Notes under the pieces: generated by a model
Database searches by the model: none
What the model was told of the DNA's origin: nothing
What the model saw: the letters and a program-made list of their open reading frames with translations, nothing else
Origin: Doryteuthis pealeii
Taxonomy: Eukaryota > Mollusca > Cephalopoda > Myopsida > Loliginidae
DNA: 64,000 bases
Assembly: GCA_023376005.1 (NCBI GenBank)
Contig: CM042152.1
Location: forward strand, 80,361,669-80,425,668
Direction: 5' to 3'
Shown here: positions 43,507 through 54,133 of the stretch, piece after piece
How the letters are laid out: the number at the start of each line of letters is the position of its first letter
Position numbering within the stretch: position 1 is the first letter of the stretch
Program-made: the position numbers and the translations under genes

Positions 43507-44219
43507 TCCAATGCAAATGCGATGTTTGCTATATTGGGCGCACTACCCAAAGATTGGAGGTTAGAATAACCAACACATTCCATATATCCGCAACAATAAA
43601 TTTGACCACTCTTCTCGCACCAAGTAATTCATATTCACCTTCTACCATTAGGCGACACCTGTTGGACAATCCTGATTGTGCTGCTGCTTATAAGCTCGAG
43701 ACGTAGGAAGCGCGTGGTGTAATGGTTAAAGTCATGGGAAATGGACTCGTCGCCCCGAGTTCAAATCCTGGATGTGTTAATTGCATTTCACTTAGCGCTA
43801 ATACCCTTGGGAAAGGTATGAATCCTACTCTCCCTCCAGCTATGGGTAAATAGTAGGGCAGACTGGGTTCTTTAACCATGGCTAGGTAACCAGTCTAGGA
43901 GAGGGAAAACTCTGAATTCAAACCTGTTAAACTCCGCTTAAGAAATTGACCTTGTGTCGTATCCTGCTCGTGTGGAGGAGTTGGTAAATATATATATAAG
44001 CTCGAGATGTCCTCGATTTTGGCATCCTCATCCAATGAATTGCAACTGGCTATACTCGAAGCCTTACTCACCAACAGATTCCGTCCCGCTCTTTGCATAC
44101 AAAAACAATTTGATACTTTACTCCTTTTCGGACAGACCGTTTTTGATCCAACCAACAGGAAGAAGGTAAATATGTTGCATAATATATGTGGTAGCATACA
44201 TTATGACAACACTGTATAA
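43503..44219 (+). pseudogene. Penelope-like element C-terminus (GIY-YIG region), split by SINE1
   Basis: The frame from 43503 reads KFQCKCDVCYIGRTTQRLEV: paired Cys, YIG and the conserved Arg of the GIY-YIG endonuclease that lies downstream of the reverse transcriptase in Penelope-like elements. It runs through RRHLLDNPDCAAAYKLE. A SINE1 then stops it at 43705. After the SINE and its target duplication the same frame resumes (LQLAILEALLTNRFRPALC, then QKQFDTLLLFG) to a stop at 44219. The reverse transcriptase is absent. Apart from the SINE, the fragment is open, so it was fairly young when hit. Confidence 0.75.
43705..43997 (+). mobile_element. SINE1, full length with target-site duplication
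   Basis: From AGGAAGCGCGTGGTGTAATG to GGAGGAGTTGGTAAATATAT. Flanked by AAGCTCGAGACGT (43692-43704) and AAGCTCGAGATGT (43998-44010), a 13-bp duplication with one mismatch. This fixes both ends of the family and shows retrotransposition. Confidence 0.92.
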
Positions 44220-44221
44220 CA

Positions 44222-44238
44222 TATATATACATATATCA

Positions 44239-44320
<82 letters not shown>
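44222..44320. repeat. (TA)n/(CA)n microsatellite
   Basis: Mixed TA and CA runs. Confidence 0.95.
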
Positions 44321-44324
<4 letters not shown>

Positions 44325-44682
44325 TGTGCTTTACGTGTATTGGTGTGTTTTCATGCTTAGACCAAGAAGGGGAAAATTAATTAGGTGTATGTTAACAAGA
44401 GTTTCTTTCGAGACAATAAATCACCTAATGTTTATCTCAGCGCAGATGATATGCATTCAAAATATTGTTTAACCTTTTCAAACTGACTTGGGGAACGATA
44501 AAAATGAACACAAGTAAACACAGGTTATTATTATAATCACGAGAAACACAAAAATATCACGTGTGGTTCATCTGATAGCGATACTTATTTCGACAAAGGC
44601 GGAAACAAACGCCGAGCGGTGAAATGCATAACAAAAATCTATACTAATGGTTCAAATGTGTTACATTAGACTTTCCAATGAA
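44321..44682. other. No gene recognised
   Basis: Nothing supported. Confidence 0.4.
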
Positions 44683-45125
44683 ATGAATTGGAATTCTCTA
44701 TTTCATAGGGAATCAATTTGGAATTTTCTATTTCAGAGGGAATCGCGTTGGAATTCTCTATTTCATAGGGAATCACGTTGGAATACTCTATTTCATAAGG
44801 AATCACATTGGAATTCTCTATTTCAGAGGGAATTGGAATTCTCTATTTCAGAGGGAATTGCGTTGGAATTCTCTATTTCAGAGGGAATTTTGGAATTCTC
44901 TATTTCAGAGGGAATTCTGTATTTCAGAGGGAATCGCATTGGAATTCTCTATTTAATAGGGAATCGCGTTGGAATTCTCATTTCATAGGGAATCAATTTC
45001 ATCATAGGGAATAGCATTGGAATTCTCTATTTCATAGGGAATCAATTTGGAATTCTCTATTCATAGGGAATCGCGTTGGAGTTCTCTATTTCATTGGGGT
45101 TCGCATTGGAATTATCTATTTCATA
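44683..45125. repeat. ~30-bp minisatellite, about 15 units
   Basis: Unit close to TTGGAATTCTCTATTTCAT plus AGGGAATCGCG, with shorter variant units. It gives periodic peptides of the form RES.WNSLFH in open frames; these are repeat translations. Confidence 0.95.
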
Positions 45126-45366
45126 AAAGCCGGCGGGGCCGCCTAATGTCTGTATCGGTCAGATAGCGAGGGAGTCTATCCCTTTTTCACTAGCGCTAGA
45201 CCAAGAACTCTATTTTAGCGCGTAAGGTGGAGCGCCACAACTACTGTCAGCTTCTCACTTTACTGCAAAGATCCCTATTCTACTCATACGCTGAGTTGGC
45301 GAGGACCGGCATCGAACCCGGAACCTTGGGATTCCTAGGCGGACGCTCTACCGACTGAGCAATTTA
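45126..45366 (-). mobile_element. SINE3, tRNA-Lys-like, well preserved
   Basis: In minus sense: TTGCTCAGTCGGTAGAGCGT (A box), GGTTCCGGGTTCGATGCCGG (B box intact), AACTCAGCGTATGAGTAG, then GGCCCCGCCGGC at the 3' end. Longer than a tRNA and without an acceptor stem, so not a tRNA gene. Confidence 0.85.
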
Positions 45367-45589
45367 TAGTTTTTGTAAGGGGGTGCGATGGGGGGGGGTC
45401 ACACAATTACATGACATCAAGTATTCCTATCTAATACAAATAATTTATACAAAGATTGTTTCAAATAACTATTTAAATTCAATAATAATTAAATATGGTC
45501 GGTCTTTACTTTCGATTTCTCTCTTTCATATCCTGATTGATTTATTAATTGATTGATTTTCACGGCATGAAATTCAGTCGTGATATTAC

Positions 45590-45745
45590 GTTCACTTTCG
45601 GACAAATACTCTTGGAAAAGGTAAGAACACCCTTACCCCCCAGTTATGGGTTAAATAGTACCACTACTGTTCTTCTATAAGGATTGCTTTGGCACTTAAA
45701 ATAACCCACGAAGGTTTATATGCCATTAAACAAAGAATCTGAAAC
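45590..45745 (+). mobile_element. SINE5 copy
   Basis: ACTTTCGGACAAATACTCTT, GGTTAAATAGTACCACTACT, then the tail AATAACCCACGAAGG...ATATGCCATTAAAC. Confidence 0.6.
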
Positions 45746-45767
45746 CAAAAACCAAGACCCCTCTCTA

Positions 45768-46445
45768 CTGGGGCTATAGAATACACCGTCTACATTCCTG
45801 CAGAGGCAGCGGATGTATAATATATCAACTGCACCCCTGCAGAGGGGTACCCCCAATTGGGTCACCTGTTGGCCGTGGATGGCGAACCGTGATGCTTAAG
45901 GACAGAATCCTGGTAGCTGAGCAATCCATGGCTTTCAACACTTCATTTTGGCTCTTATTTAGGCTAGACGCCCTTTCAGAGTTGGGGGGGGGGTCCCTCC
46001 GATCAATTGGATGGCCAAGTAAAGCCCGAGTACCTATATGATTGTCTCGACCGTTTTCCCTTTATGGCAAACCCCAAACACTTTTTATCATATATGTGCG
46101 AGAAAGCTGAAGGTTTTAGAGTCCTGGATATGAAGTTAACCTGCATCTAGTGGTGAGGTTCCAGTTTTGGAGCTCTGGGGAGTGTGGAGTAATCCTTCAT
46201 TGTCATTACTGCCAGGTCCACTCTGCCCCGAAGTGGTAGTACCTATTAGGGTATCATCTATGGGTTAAATAAGTAAAACTGTAATACCCAACAAGAATGA
46301 ATGAAACAAAAAATGTCTTCAGCCTAAAATAACCCAATGGGTTGATATCCCGTAAAATGCAATGGGTTGATATCCCGTAAAATCCAATAAGTTGATATCC
46401 TATAAAATCCAATGGGTTGATATCCCGTAAAATCCAACCAGCCAA
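45768..46445 (+). mobile_element. R600 with reiterated 3' tail
   Basis: Full set of family blocks. The 3' tail AATGGGTTGATATCCCGTAA is repeated four times at ~30 bp (46337-46440), apparently by slippage. Confidence 0.8.
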
Positions 46446-46469
46446 TTAACTATACGTGCACCTTCCAGT

Positions 46470-46720
46470 GAAGTGGATAAATCCTAATGAAGCTCGCGTT
46501 GCTCTGACTATGATTATCTTTTAGAATGTTTATCATCTGATATTACCAGTTGATGTTCAGAATTGAGAGAAACTTCCATTTTTTTATATCTTGGTAATAT
46601 AACGGCAATCTCTGTGTATAAAACCTGCAGAGGCAGTTGTTAAATCTATGGAAAAAAAATCTTTTAGCAAACAATCATTGATTCATTCAGCTTTAGTATA
46701 ATAGTGATCGCAACGTCTTG
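46470..46720 (-). mobile_element. LINE-derived repeat, related to 47850-48060
   Basis: Shares CCAGTTGATGTTCAGAATTG and AATCTCTGTGTATAAAA with 47850-48060. Probably part of the same zinc-finger LINE family. Confidence 0.5.
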
Positions 46721-47195
46721 TCAGACGACTGCCACTCCTTCATTCATTGTCCGTTTGTGGGCTCGTTCATGACTTTTTAATCCCGCCAAAGTCCTGCATA
46801 TCCGTGAACATATCTGGCACACATAACGATTGGTGTTGACTGCGTCGACAGGTGTTGTATACTGTGGGGATTTAAATAGAATTAAATTAAATAAAAATTA
46901 AATAAAAAGTTCTAGCGTCCAGAGTTAACGGTCGAATAAAAAAAAGTCTCCATCTATACAGCTAACCAGTTGTGTTTTTTATTCTCTCTTCATTCCATTT
47001 CATACCATAATACACAAATCCCTATAATACTCATCATTGTCCTCATGTTGGGGATCATGCTGGGTCTTAGAGTGTGGCATGGTAAATACAACAATTGCAG
47101 TCGGGTAGCTCTCATGTGATTTTATGTGATTGGCCAAGCCCGCCTTTGACAATAGGACCCGGTCACACTCCTCACAGATCTACACATCAGCTGAA
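46721..47195 (-). pseudogene. LINE tail with two C2H2 fingers
   Basis: Minus strand. The downstream finger reads YVCQICSRICRTLAGLKSHE and RAHK, ending at TGA near 46724. The upstream finger reads ICEECDRVLLSKAGLANHIK and SHE, with one in-frame stop just before it. Fingers of this form end several endonuclease/reverse-transcriptase LINEs. The region between them (about 46860-47030) is degraded. Confidence 0.7.
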
Positions 47196-47485
47196 TTGGC
47201 TGGCAGAGTTTAGTATAATGATAGATATATATATCGTCGCCTTTGAAATGTCATAGACTTCTGCTCGTTAGTGAGAATGGAGATGGTTGGTTGGCAGCCT
47301 TCCGTCTACGAGAGACGATGGAGTAGTGTCAATTTTTTTTATATATGTTTTTTATTAATTTTTTTTTTAATTTTAATTTTTAAATATATATATTTTTTAA
47401 ATGGGGAGAATCACGGTGGTTATAAATGCATTTTCACAGCTAACGTCTTTCTACAACACATGGTCTGCCATCTCTCCATGTTGTT

Positions 47486-47785
47486 GGAGGCAGTTATGTA
47501 ATGGTTACCGTCGTAGGAAATGGACTCGTCGACCCGAGTTCAAATCCTGGACGAAACTACAGTTCATATAGCGCTAATACCCTTGGGAAAGGTATGAATC
47601 CAACTACTCTCCCTCCAGCTCTGGGTAAATATTAGGTAAATAGACTGGGCTCTTTAAGCTTGGTTAGGAAACCAGTCTAGGAGAAGGAAAACTCTGAATT
47701 CAAACCTGTTAAACTCCGCTTGGGGTGGTCACTACTAGAATAGGCTCAGTCCTAATTAGTGATCTATTTCACTAACTACTAATTT
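47486..47785 (+). mobile_element. SINE1 variant with alternative 3' tail
   Basis: Head with ATGTAATGGTTACCGTCGT and B box CCGAGTTCAAATCCTGG. The body switches after AAACTCCGCTT to GGGGTGGTCACTACTAGAAT and CTAATTAGTGATCTATTTC. Confidence 0.8.
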
Positions 47786-47849
47786 CAAATCTAGTAGTTT
47801 ATGCCAGTGACTCTTGACTTGGTCTTTGTATCGACATTTTGGGACGTCA

Positions 47850-48290
47850 ATCTCTGTGTATAAAATGCAGAAGAGGAGGCAGTTATTGGGTCTATGCACC
47901 AAATGTGCAACTTCCAGGGGAGATGATATTTGATATTGAAGCTCTCGATAATCAGACTATTGACATGTTTTTAGAATCTCAGTGTTTGTCATCCGATCCG
48001 ACCAGTTGATGTCCAGAATTGAATGAAACTTTCATGTGCGTGGATGGGTGGGGTTCTTTCAATTCTTTTTAATATCTTGTTAATCTAACACCCATGCATT
48101 GCGCCATAGAAGAGAATTGAAATGACAACTTGGTTAGAGACTATAATCTTAATGTGGCGTTGCAATTTCCGATTTGAAAAAAAAATTTTGGTGTTTAATT
48201 TTCCATCGGTCACATGTGCCGTCACTGTCCTTTTTTGCTGTTCCGGTTGTTGAAAAAAATCTTTAAGTGTGGGAAAAAAAAACATCTCCT
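47850..48290 (-). pseudogene. LINE fragment near the reverse-transcriptase C-terminus
   Basis: Minus-strand residues VVISILFYGAMHGC resemble the SVLLYG motif at the end of the reverse transcriptase. The rest is frameshifted. Confidence 0.5.
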
Positions 48291-48297
48291 GGTTTGG

Positions 48298-48610
48298 CTT
48301 GGTTTGTTTTACGGCATATCAACCCTTTTCGGGTAATTTAATGCCGAAACAAGTCATTTTGATAAAAGTTTCTGTTTCAAGTTCTTATTATCTTCAAATT
48401 GGTATAAATAATTTTCATTAACTTCATTTGATTTAATTTGTTTGTTTTACGGCATACAAACCCTTTTCGGGTCATTTAATGCCGAAGTCACTTTGATAAA
48501 AGTTTCTGTGTTTCAAGTTCTTGATATCTTCAAATTGATATAAATTATTTTCATTAACTTCATTTCATTTGGTTTGGTTCGGTTCGGTTTATTTAATACT
48601 ATAATAATCC
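48298..48610 (-). mobile_element. Three stacked R600 3' tails
   Basis: Tail hairpins at 48311, 48450 and 48592: GGCATATCAACCCTTTTCGG...TTTAATGCCG, repeated with the flanking TTTTGATAAAAGTTTCTG. The third is a variant (ATACTATAATAATCC). Confidence 0.65.
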
Positions 48611-48867
48611 TGTGGGTTATTTAAAGTCTGCAAGAACGTGAAGATCTTACGAGAAAACAAATAATTGTCAATGGTTTATAGGATATGTTCTTTCAACGCA
48701 TCAGCACAATATGGAAGTTATACTAGTGTTATTAATGAGAGGATTGGTTGGAAGTGAAGTGTTAGATGAAGATGAAGATGAAATCAATACAAGTCTCTTG
48801 CCATTAATTACTTATATTTGCATTACTTATTAGCGGCAGAATTGACAAGCCAACTATCATCACACAC

Positions 48868-48873
48868 ACACAC

Positions 48874-48961
<88 letters not shown>

Positions 48962-49114
48962 TGTCGGCTTCCACAGTGAAAGCCGGAAGTGAAATGGAGC
49001 AAAATGTTTCCTGTTTGGGCTTTTAGAATGTCGGTTGCTGCTTGATGGGAATGGGAAAGAAGAAGAAGAAGAAGAAGAAGAAGAAGAAGAAGAAGAAGAA
49101 GAAGAAGAAGAAGA

Positions 49115-49150
<36 letters not shown>

Positions 49151-49157
49151 TTCTTTG
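48868..49157. repeat. (TA)n, (GA)n, (GAA)n and (AAT)n microsatellites
   Basis: Four simple-sequence blocks around a short unique stretch. The Ser/Ile-rich minus-strand frame of 139 codons here is a repeat translation. Confidence 0.95.
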
Positions 49158-49317
49158 TTTAATAGCATATCAACCTTCGTTATGTAACGCCGCTTAGGAG
49201 TGAAAGTAGTGCGTATACTTAAGCGGAAGAATACAAAATTCGGCTCATACATAAATAAATGAACTGACATTCCCTGCATTTTTTAATGGGTGTGTTGTCT
49301 TGACGATAAGTAGCTAA

Positions 49318-49435
49318 CATGCTGCTTTGAAACCAATGGTAACAATGACACCTTAAATGTATTGTACACTATAATGAATAAATAAATACAGCTTTTACAC
49401 CCGTAATCGAGCACTCTACTTTCAATTCTCAAATA

Positions 49436-49480
<45 letters not shown>
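49318..49480. repeat. Dispersed repeat plus (TG)n
   Basis: TTGAAACCAATGGTAACAAT and CACCCGTAATCGAGCACTCT, shared with 1337-1430 and 42400-42546, then (TG)n. Confidence 0.6.
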
Positions 49481-49483
<3 letters not shown>

Positions 49484-50184
49484 ACTGAACATAATGAAAA
49501 GAAGAAAAGAAAAAAAAGAATGAGAGAGACTTAAATCAAGATTATTATACATTTTAAATAGTGAACTACAGCAATAGCTCTTTAGTAAACATATCAAACG
49601 TAATAATTAAAGTATCATACTGTGGTATATCCACAGGTCCTGCAAGTTATGAATAATTGTTTTAACCCACTTTGTCTTATTTTCATGCCTTGAAATATTA
49701 AGATAGATTTTTACCAGTTTATTATAATATCATGGGGGGGGGGGTTAATGTTACATCAGGCACAAAATATCCGAACCTTATCAAAGTTGTGTGTGTGTGT
49801 GTGTGTGTGCGTGTGTGTCTGTCTGTGTGTCTGTCTGTCTGTCTGTGCGTCTACGTCACTAGAATGTCCGATTAAAAATGCGCATATCAAATAATGAGAA
49901 GATATGTGATAATGATAACACGAGACGTACTCGGCGCCAGCGTCTCGAGAAGCGAGCAAGCGTCTTGTTTCTATAGCAACATAAAAAGGTAGTAATAAAA
50001 GAAAGCATACAGCAAGTCAATTCACGGTCAAGTCTACGCTGAAAGCATCGGTCAGATGACCTTCATTAATCACACAGCAGCAGCAGCAGCAGCAAAAGCA
50101 GCAGGAGCAGCAACTGCTTCTCTAACAGATTGCACAAAACTTTCTACATAACAAACAATTATTTTATTCATCTTCATTTTTTAG
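49481..50184. other. No gene recognised; short microsatellites
   Basis: (GT)n/(CTGT)n at 49787-49848 and (CAG)n at 50082-50115. No gene supported. Confidence 0.5.
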
Positions 50185-50344
50185 ATGAGGCTTGATGTCA
50201 ATAATTTCGATTTTTCGGACTATTCTCCTCGTCTTTATTGTGGCAGTTATTAACACAGCATTTCGACCGCTGTATTCTCTGGCATTCCTCAGGTGTTTCA
50301 AGTGTATCCGGGTATAACCTGTCTGTCTGTCTGTCTGTCTGTCT

Positions 50345-50403
<59 letters not shown>

Positions 50404-50540
50404 CTTATTTCGATTCAGAATTTGAGATTTTGGATCTTGAAGATGAATCCCAATTCCGGATACACTTGAAACACCTGAAGAAGGCCAGAGGATACAGCGG
50501 CCGTAACGTAATTACCACAACATAGATGAGGACAATAGTC
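50185..50540. mobile_element. IR-G-like inverted-repeat element with (CTGT)n/(CT)n centre
   Basis: The left arm GCATTCCTCAGGTGTTTCAA mirrors the right arm TTGAAACACCTGAAGAAGGC. The outer arms TTTTTCGGACTATTCTCCTC and GAGGACAATAGTCGGAAAAA pair too. Microsatellite fills the loop. Confidence 0.75.
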
Positions 50541-50559
50541 GGAAAAATCAAAATTAAAC

Positions 50560-50935
50560 TACTATTTATATTATTTCTCTAAATTTTGTTTAGATGAGGT
50601 TTGATAATTAGTATTATTTGGATTATTCGGACTATTGTCCTCATCTTTATTGTTATCTACACTATTTCTCTGAATTTTTTAGATGAGGCTTGATAATTAG
50701 TATTATTTGTATTATTCGGAATATTGTCCTCATCTTTATTGTCATCTGTACAACGTTTCGGTCAATGTGCCCCCTGAGTTTGAAAAGAAGTTTCCTGAGT
50801 TCGAGAATGTTCCCGAATCCAACAAGAAATACCCAAAGAAGGCCGGAGGGCACATCGGCCGAAACGTTGTACAGATAACAATAAAGATGAGGACAATAGT
50901 TTGAATAATCCAAATAATACTTACTATTTATGTTA
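50560..50935. mobile_element. IR-G element
   Basis: Left arm ATTGTCCTCATCTTTATTGT ... CTGTACAACGTTTCGGTCAA, right arm GGCCGAAACGTTGTACAGAT ... GATGAGGACAATAG. An extra partial arm lies at 50580-50660. Confidence 0.75.
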
Positions 50936-50974
50936 TTTACCTTCTTTTCTTGTCATTTTGTGGATTTTTTAAAT

Positions 50975-51640
50975 AAAAGTAATGTCAGCGAAGTAGCCTA
51001 TTGTCGCATCAGCGAGGAAGTCCATCTCCTTTTCACTAGCGCTAGATCAGGGATGTTTTTTTATTTTTATTTATTTTTTTTTTTTTTAATTTTACCCAAA
51101 CAGCTTTTACATACTGACCATGTGTTTATCTCCTCCTCCTCTGATATATCATATAGATCAGAATGTAGCTCGAATTCATACAAGCAGCATGGGTTTAGAA
51201 AAATAGAAGACACATGGACAACCACTGAAGTAAATTTATTTGAAGAATTTGTAAGTTTTTCACGTGCCAAGATGGCCAAAATGGAAAACTTTATTCTATT
51301 TCTTATTCTGTGTTTTAATCTAACTCTAATTCATTTCCTTTATTTCATTTTTTTATTTTATTTATTTATTTATTTAATTTATATTTTGTTTAATTTTACC
51401 CAAACTCTTTTCCCTACTGACCATGTGTTTATCTCCTCCCTCTCCCTCTGCCCCTCCTCTGACATATCATCAGAAGGGTTTTAAAAAATAGAAGACAGGG
51501 AGATTATTTTTGCAGCTGAGGTAGAGCGGCACACTTACAATCAACTCTCTACTCTACTACAATGTTCGAATCTGTGCTACTCATGCGCTTGTGGTTCCAT
51601 GGCGGATGCTCTACCAACTAAGCTAAACCGCCCACCCACC
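50975..51640 (-). mobile_element. SINE3 split by a ~440-bp insertion
   Basis: The SINE3 3' part lies at 50975-51053 (TTTTCACTAGCGCTAGATCA) and its head at 51495-51640 (minus: TAGCTTAGTTGGTAGAGCAT). CAGGGA at both junctions may be a target duplication. Confidence 0.65.
51054..51494. other. Insertion with an internal duplication, unclassified
   Basis: TAATTTTACCCAAAC...ACTGACCATGTGTTTATCTC occurs at 51088 and 51391, and AAAAATAGAAGACA follows each. T-rich and (TTTA)n tracts precede each unit. A long plus-strand frame covers it but is dominated by Phe/Leu from poly-T and is not believed. Confidence 0.5.
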
Positions 51641-51818
51641 CCCCACGTTTTTTAATATTGACAAAATACCCAGTGTGTTCCATTTTAATGTAGACGTAAA
51701 TCTCATCATTTTTTTGTACATAAGACGTACTATTTTTTTAATTTTTTTTCAAATTTTTCAGTTCAAAAGTTAGGGGTGCGTATTATACACGAGAATTAAA
51801 TATAAACTTGTGGTACTG

Positions 51819-52060
51819 ATGCAGAATAGCGCGCAAGAGATAATATCATTAGATTACATATAAAAAGCATTACATTTCATTACATTTCAGGGAAATATCC
51901 GAAACCTTTGAGACGCTAGAATTAGGGTTAGGGTAAGTGTTAGAGTTAGTTTTAGGGTTAGGGTTAGTTTTAGGCTACTTCAGGAGTTTCCGTAATTTAA
52001 TACTATTTATACGTAAAATGCGATTCTAATGATACAATCTCTTGCGCGCTATTCTACATT
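51819..52060. mobile_element. MITE with telomere-like core
   Basis: Ends ATGCAGAATAGCGCGCAAGA and TCTTGCGCGCTATTCTACAT. The core at 51908-51975 has TTAGGGTTAGGG-type repeats. Same family as the split copy at 25465-26046. Confidence 0.8.
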
Positions 52061-52069
52061 TATACCACC

Positions 52070-52073
52070 ACCA

Positions 52074-52120
<47 letters not shown>

Positions 52121-52125
52121 GCAAC
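52070..52125. repeat. (CCA)n/(CT)n microsatellite
   Basis: Directly readable. Confidence 0.9.
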
Positions 52126-52177
52126 GTGCGTCGCCATATTCGGTGTGGCATGACAGAAAGTGAGTTACATCTATGCA

Positions 52178-52377
52178 GGCGCCTGGCGTGATTGGACACG
52201 GCAACACGAGTTGAAATCCTGGACGAGGCTGTTTGCATTTCAGATAACGCTAACACCCTTGGAAAAGGTATGAATCCAACTATTCTCCCTTCAGCTGTGG
52301 GTAAATAGTAGGTCAGATTGGACTCTTCGATCTTGCTTAGGCAATCAGTCTAGGAGAAGGAAAACTCGGTTATTTCC
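52178..52377 (+). mobile_element. SINE1 copy truncated at a MITE
   Basis: B box CGAGTTGAAATCCTGG, body to GGAAAACTC, where the next MITE begins. Confidence 0.75.
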
Positions 52378-52558
52378 TATAAATCTAACATAAACAAAGG
52401 GGAACCACTCTTGACTGATAAATTATTTATTTATTGATCTACTAGGAAAAAAGAAGACAGGGTTAGGGTTTAGGGTTAGTTTAATGGGAAAATAAATAAA
52501 TAATCTATCAGTCAAGAGCGGTTTCCCTTTGTTTATGTTAGATTTATAGTAAATAACC
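52378..52558. mobile_element. MITE, ~60-bp inverted ends, telomere-like core
   Basis: Left GGTTATTTCCTATAAATCTA, right inverse TAGATTTATAGTAAATAACC. The arms continue through GGGGAACCACTCTTGACTGA. The centre has AGGGTTAGGGTTTAGGGTTAG-type sequence. Confidence 0.85.
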
Positions 52559-52909
52559 GAACCACCTGCCTTGTGTTTGGTCATATTACATGTTTATTTG
52601 CATAAAAAGTCACGTGCCGGCCTCATATGTCACATGTCACACCTCTTGTGCCCATAGAACTACAGTGATCCTAGACTGGTAGATCGTGGTACCGAATTCC
52701 GAACCAAGGTCGCAACACCGGCAATCTGTTGTAAGAATAATTCAGCCTAATTCAGATTCGAGGCAAGGTGTATTCATTTCTTCTTTCCGTCTCTGTCAGT
52801 TGTTGTTGTTTTATCTAGGAATGATTTAGCTTCTAATTCCTTGTTACTGGAGATACCCGCACCTCCGTATCATTACCTTTCGTGTACATCACTCAATTAC
52901 GACTGAATA

Positions 52910-53065
52910 AGTGCTCCATACTTGTGGCCTTGTGTCAGATCTAAGCCATGCTTAGTTTCTAATGACATCTAGCGTGGTGTAATGGTTTGTAAGTTTGCCG
53001 AGCAGACTATTATTGGTTGAGTTCGATTCTCACTGGGTGTTCCATATTTCTTGTTCTGTTGAGTT
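52910..53065 (+). mobile_element. SINE2-like fragments
   Basis: End block CTTGTGGCCTTGTGTCAGAT followed by a head-like AGCGTGGTGTAATGGTTTGT and B-box-like GAGTTCGATTCTC. Confidence 0.55.
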
Positions 53066-53219
53066 TAGTTAATTACTAAAAGACAGATCACAATGGGGGG
53101 GGAGATTTTTGTCATGTGTTAATATAACCGAAATCTAATTTATTGGTGTGAGACAGTCACTTTTATTCTGGAGATTGGGTTTCATGTTCAGGATCAAAAA
53201 TCAGCTATCAAATTCTGAA

Positions 53220-53561
53220 TTGAAATAAGCAGACAGACAGACAGGGGGTAGGGGGACGGACAGACAGACAGACAGACAGTGACAGGCAGAGAGAGAAAGA
53301 AACAGACGTAAACACAGGGAGAGGGGCAGGAGAAAGAAAGAAACAAACAAAAACAGACGGACAGAGAAAGAGAAAGAGAAAGAGAGAGAGAAGAACAGAG
53401 AAAGACAGGGACAGAAAGAGACAGAGACAGGGCGAGAGACAGAGAAAGAGAGACAATGAGAGACAGAGAATGACAGCGAAAGGGAGAGAGAAAGAATGAA
53501 AGAGAGAGAAAAAATAATAGACCGACAGAGAGAGAGAGGGAGAGGGAGAGAGAGAAACAAG

Positions 53562-53592
<31 letters not shown>
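53220..53592. repeat. (GACA)n and GA-rich tract
   Basis: About 370 bp of purine-rich GACAGA/GAGAGA sequence. Long minus-strand frames (Ser/Leu/Phe) are repeat translations. Confidence 0.95.
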
Positions 53593-53594
<2 letters not shown>

Positions 53595-53727
53595 CGACTG
53601 CGAAATCTTTCCTTTTTAGTTACTTTACAATTACATGAATATTTTTAAAATATTTTTAAATGTGAATATTAATATTTCTTGTTGTCCAAGACTTTCATGA
53701 TTAAAACACAACTTGTCTACAGTTAAT

Positions 53728-53873
53728 GGCGTCCCATCGTGGTGCAATGGTTAGCAAACTAGTCTCACAAATCCATTCCTACCGAATAGCGAGTTCCATC
53801 TTCGCTGGATGCACCATCCTTGCGAACTTGTGTCACATCCTACTTGTGGCGAACGGATTAAGTAAATACTTAT
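53728..53873 (+). mobile_element. SINE2, reference copy
   Basis: TCCCATCGTGGTGCAATGGT (A-box region), AGTCTCACAAATCCATT, AACTTGTGTCACATCCTAC, GCGAACGGATTAAGTAAATA. About 145 bp. Confidence 0.75.
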
Positions 53874-54133
53874 TTTTCTGCTATTCAAGGGAGATAACTT
53901 CTGTGTAATAATGCAGGGTAATCTTTCTTGAAAATGTTAATCACGTCCCAATAACATTTCCTACCCACCCACCCCAAAAACCTATTCAACCATTAAAACC
54001 GCAAGCCTGCCTCTGCCTGCATCTCTCTCTCTCCTTGAAAAATATAAAATGTAATTATTTAACCACTTCACAGGCTGATAAATAATAGGTTACAGCTTTC
54101 TGTAGACAATTTAGAATATATTTTTTTTTAAAT

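Noticed and set aside
45300..45366. tRNA-Lys gene
   Set aside because: A and B boxes are good, but no acceptor stem closes and the similarity continues into a SINE body shared with 35190-35452.
46337..46440. Independent 30-bp satellite
   Set aside because: It is the R600 3' tail repeated four times, so it belongs to that element.
48860..49279. 139-codon minus-strand frame
   Set aside because: Made of (GAA)n, (AAT)n, (GA)n and (TA)n translations.
50930..51484. 184-codon plus-strand frame
   Set aside because: Crosses a SINE3, poly-T and (TTTA)n tracts. The hydrophobic content comes from low-complexity T-rich DNA.
51905..51975. Telomere or chromosome end
   Set aside because: TTAGGG-like repeats are few, degenerate and inside MITEs, so they are interstitial.
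53201..53560. 119-codon minus-strand Ser/Leu/Phe frame
   Set aside because: Translation of a purine-rich GACAGA tract.
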